A stretch of 64,000 bases of DNA from Amycolatopsis marina (GTDB taxonomy: Bacteria; Actinomycetota; Actinomycetes; Mycobacteriales; Pseudonocardiaceae), in assembly GCF_900111885.1 (NCBI RefSeq), contig NZ_FOKG01000003.1, positions 248,001-312,000 of the forward strand, in the 5' to 3' direction. This document shows, one piece after another, positions 62,475 to 64,000 of the stretch. Position 1 is the stretch's first letter, and each line of letters opens with the position of its first letter. Under the pieces are notes generated by a model. It worked only from the letters and a program-made list of their open reading frames with translations, made no database searches and was not told the DNA's origin. Position numbers and translations under genes: made by a program.

Positions 62475-63287
62475 GTGGACAGACCCCTGCTGATCGCTTC
62501 GGACGTGGACGGAACGCTGCTCAACCCCGCGGAACGACTGAGTCCGCGTACCGCCGCCGTCGTGCATCAGGTGGCCGAGGAGGGTGTGCCCTTCATCCTG
62601 GTCACCGGGCGGCCCCCGAGATGGATCGCGCCGGTGGCAGGCCCCGCACGGCTCGATGGCTACGCGGTGTGCGCGAACGGGGCGGTGCTCTACGAAATCG
62701 GCACCGACCGGGTCGTGAGCGTGCACGGGCTGGCGCCAGTGGTCCTGCACGACATCGCGGACGCACTCGAGGACGCTTTGCCCGGCTGCAGACTGGCCGC
62801 CGAGCGCGCGGGCAGGAGCGCACTCGACAAGGACCTTCGGCCCTTCGTGATCGAGCCGAACTATCACAACCCGTGGGGCGACGCCGAGGGAACAACGGCC
62901 CCGAGGGCCGAGGTCCTCGGCCACACCGCGGTGAAACTCCTGGTCAGCGCGCGGGGTATGACGTCGGACGAGATGGCCGACGCGGCTCGCACAGTGCTGC
63001 GGGACGCGGTCGACATCACCTTCTCCACGGGATCGGGCCTGATCGAGATCTCCGCGCCGGGGATCACGAAGGCGGCCGGGCTCGCCGAGGTCGCCGGCAA
63101 GTTCTCGGTGTCGGCGGAGCAGACGATCGCCTTCGGTGACATGCCGAACGACCTGGCCATGCTCCGATGGGCCGGGCACGGAGTGGCGATGGCCAACGCG
63201 CACCCGGCGGTGCTCGAAGCAGCCGACGAGATCACCGCCCCGAACTCGGAGGACGGCGTCGCCCAGGTCCTCGAACGCTGGTTCTGA
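62475..63287 (+). CDS. Cof-type HAD-superfamily phosphatase (Rv3813c-like)
   Basis: A 270-residue HAD-IIB hydrolase. Motif I is ASDVDGTLLNPAERLSPRT (nucleophile Asp in DVDGT), motif II FILVTGRPPRW, and motif IV FGDMPNDLAMLRWAGHGVAMANAHPAVLEAADEIT. A type IIB cap lies at about 85-195. It removes phosphate from a small sugar phosphate or cofactor; the substrate is unknown. The GTG start at 62475 has GGAG very close. A homologue (Rv3813c) occupies the same flank of the M. tuberculosis cluster. Confidence 0.9.
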   Translation: MDRPLLIASDVDGTLLNPAERLSPRTAAVVHQVAEEGVPFILVTGRPPRWIAPVAGPARLDGYAVCANGAVLYEIGTDRVVSVHGLAPVVLHDIADALEDALPGCRLAAERAGRSALDKDLRPFVIEPNYHNPWGDAEGTTAPRAEVLGHTAVKLLVSARGMTSDEMADAARTVLRDAVDITFSTGSGLIEISAPGITKAAGLAEVAGKFSVSAEQTIAFGDMPNDLAMLRWAGHGVAMANAHPAVLEAADEITAPNSEDGVAQVLERWF

Positions 63288-63302
63288 CCCACAGGGCTTG
63301 GA

Positions 63303-63417
63303 GCGCCTGCAAGTACCACCATGCAAGATCAACTTCGTCGCTAACCGCTACCGACCTGGCAGCAGTTGGTAGCGGTTGACGTACATCTGGATCTTGCTTA
63401 GGTGTACTTGCAGACGC
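63303..63417. repeat. Two-copy hairpin element, copy B
   Basis: The outer arms GCGCCTGCAAGTAC and GTACTTGCAGACGC pair with one mismatch. Inner arms GCAAGATC/GATCTTGC and TAACCGCTACC/GGTAGCGGTT also pair. The plan and much of the sequence match copy A at 34839-34950. It lies between the convergent HAD and acyltransferase genes. Confidence 0.8.
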
Positions 63418-63452
63418 TCCCACCTCCGGCGCGGGCAGGTGCGCCGCCGGAG

Positions 63453-64000
63453 CTACCTGCCCCGGGCGTCGAGCTGCGCGGCTTCTTCGGGGGTGGGGGC
63501 GGTGCCACCCAGGTGCGCGGGGAGCCACCAGCGGTCCTCCTCGCCCGAGGGCTGCTCCGGGTACTCCGCCTGCACGGTGTCCAGCAGCGCCGACATCCGC
63601 ACCCGCAGGTCCTTGGTGAGCACCTCGGGGTCCTCGTCAGGACGGGGGTACAGCGGCTCACCGGTGAGGATCGAGATCGGCACGTGCCGTTTGGTCAGTG
63701 TGCGCGGCCTGCCCTTGGTCCAGAGCCGCTGCGTTCCCCACAGCGCCATGGGCACCACCGGCACGCCCGCTTCGGCCGCCATCCGCACCGCGCCGGACTT
63801 GAGCCCCTTCACGGTGAACGACCGGCTGATGGTGGCCTCGGGGAACACGCCGACGATCTCCCCTGCGCGCAACCGCCGCACGGCCTCGTCGTAGGAGGCC
63901 CTGCCCGCGGTGCGGTCGACCGGGATGTGGTGCATTCCGCGCATCAGCGGGCCGGCGACGCGGTTGGCGAAGATCTCCTGCTTCGCCATGAACCGAACGA
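63453..64000 (-). CDS. 1-acylglycerol-3-phosphate acyltransferase (PlsC family), N-terminus cut by window end
   Basis: The visible 180 or so residues begin inside the protein: the frame continues through VRFMAKQEIF to the window edge, and the expected catalytic NHxSxxD motif lies further upstream, outside. ATG 63989 is therefore internal, not the start. Visible motifs are VFPEATISRSFTVKGLKSGAVRMAAEAGVPVVPMALWG (the FPE motif in its FPEATIS form, plus the final PlsC motif). The family acylates lysophosphatidic acid or related lipids at the membrane. The neighbours Rv3814c-Rv3816c in M. tuberculosis are of this type. Confidence 0.88.
   Translation of the reverse strand, partial: VRFMAKQEIFANRVAGPLMRGMHHIPVDRTAGRASYDEAVRRLRAGEIVGVFPEATISRSFTVKGLKSGAVRMAAEAGVPVVPMALWGTQRLWTKGRPRTLTKRHVPISILTGEPLYPRPDEDPEVLTKDLRVRMSALLDTVQAEYPEQPSGEEDRWWLPAHLGGTAPTPEEAAQLDARGR

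Overview
The window is GC-rich DNA from an actinomycete that builds a mycobacterium-type arabinogalactan cell wall. It carries galactan synthases (GlfT1, GlfT2), UDP-galactopyranose mutase, the DPA-arabinose pathway (UbiA, PAP2, DprE1, DprE2), ESX/WXG100-type genes, Bpa (the bacterial proteasome activator) and F420-type enzymes, with abundant GTG starts. A member of the Pseudonocardiaceae (Amycolatopsis, Prauserella or Saccharomonospora type) fits best; this is inference from gene content.

Layout. 1-551: edge of an ESX-like gene pair. 0.6-7.0 kb: hydrolase, Pat/HisC2 aminotransferase, GlmS, secreted lipase and a TSUP transporter. 7.1-12.3 kb: a stress block with a baeRF2-type protein, RsbW, a SigF-class sigma factor, a CBS-domain protein, and the end-joining pair LigD-type ligase and Ku. 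Three sequences of the form GTTT-N15/16-GGGTA lie before the flanking genes, which suggests a local SigF regulon. 12.4-24.6 kb: membrane adenylate cyclase, FabH, a penicillin-binding lipoprotein broken by a frameshift, ArgJ with an ARG-box-like site, a large LuxR-family ATPase regulator, DUF6153/DUF305 proteins and a NagZ-type lipoprotein. 24.6-34.1 kb: mixed small genes, a degraded gene ending beside a tRNA T-arm-like motif, tRNA-Ser(TGA), MarR, two peptidases, a quinone oxidoreductase and a class V aminotransferase homologue without the PLP lysine.

34.2-45.9 kb: Bpa, then a complete pseudaminic-acid-type nonulosonic acid set (PseF, PseG, PseB, PseC, PseI, PseH) with a polysaccharide pyruvyl transferase and a protein resembling GT29 sialyltransferases, followed by the Wzm/Wzt exporter and GlfT1. 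45.9-49.5 kb: an ESX-type module (EspG, WXG100-like protein, DUF3558 lipoprotein, PPE-like protein). 49.9-61.3 kb: the arabinogalactan cluster (GlfT2, GtrA, DprE1, DprE2, AftB-position GT-C protein, UbiA, PAP2, Glf, Rv3779-like membrane protein). 61.4-64.0 kb: LLM oxidoreductase, HAD phosphatase and an acyltransferase cut by the window end.

From memory of the M. tuberculosis map, many of these genes match the Rv3772-Rv3816c interval. The nonulosonic acid genes and the ESX module look like insertions into that conserved wall-synthesis backbone.

Three families of non-coding palindromes stand out. One has nine copies sharing the core CACTTTCCCGGGAAAGTG with compensated flanks. One is a two-copy hairpin element of about 115 bp. 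The third is a single 49-bp palindrome.
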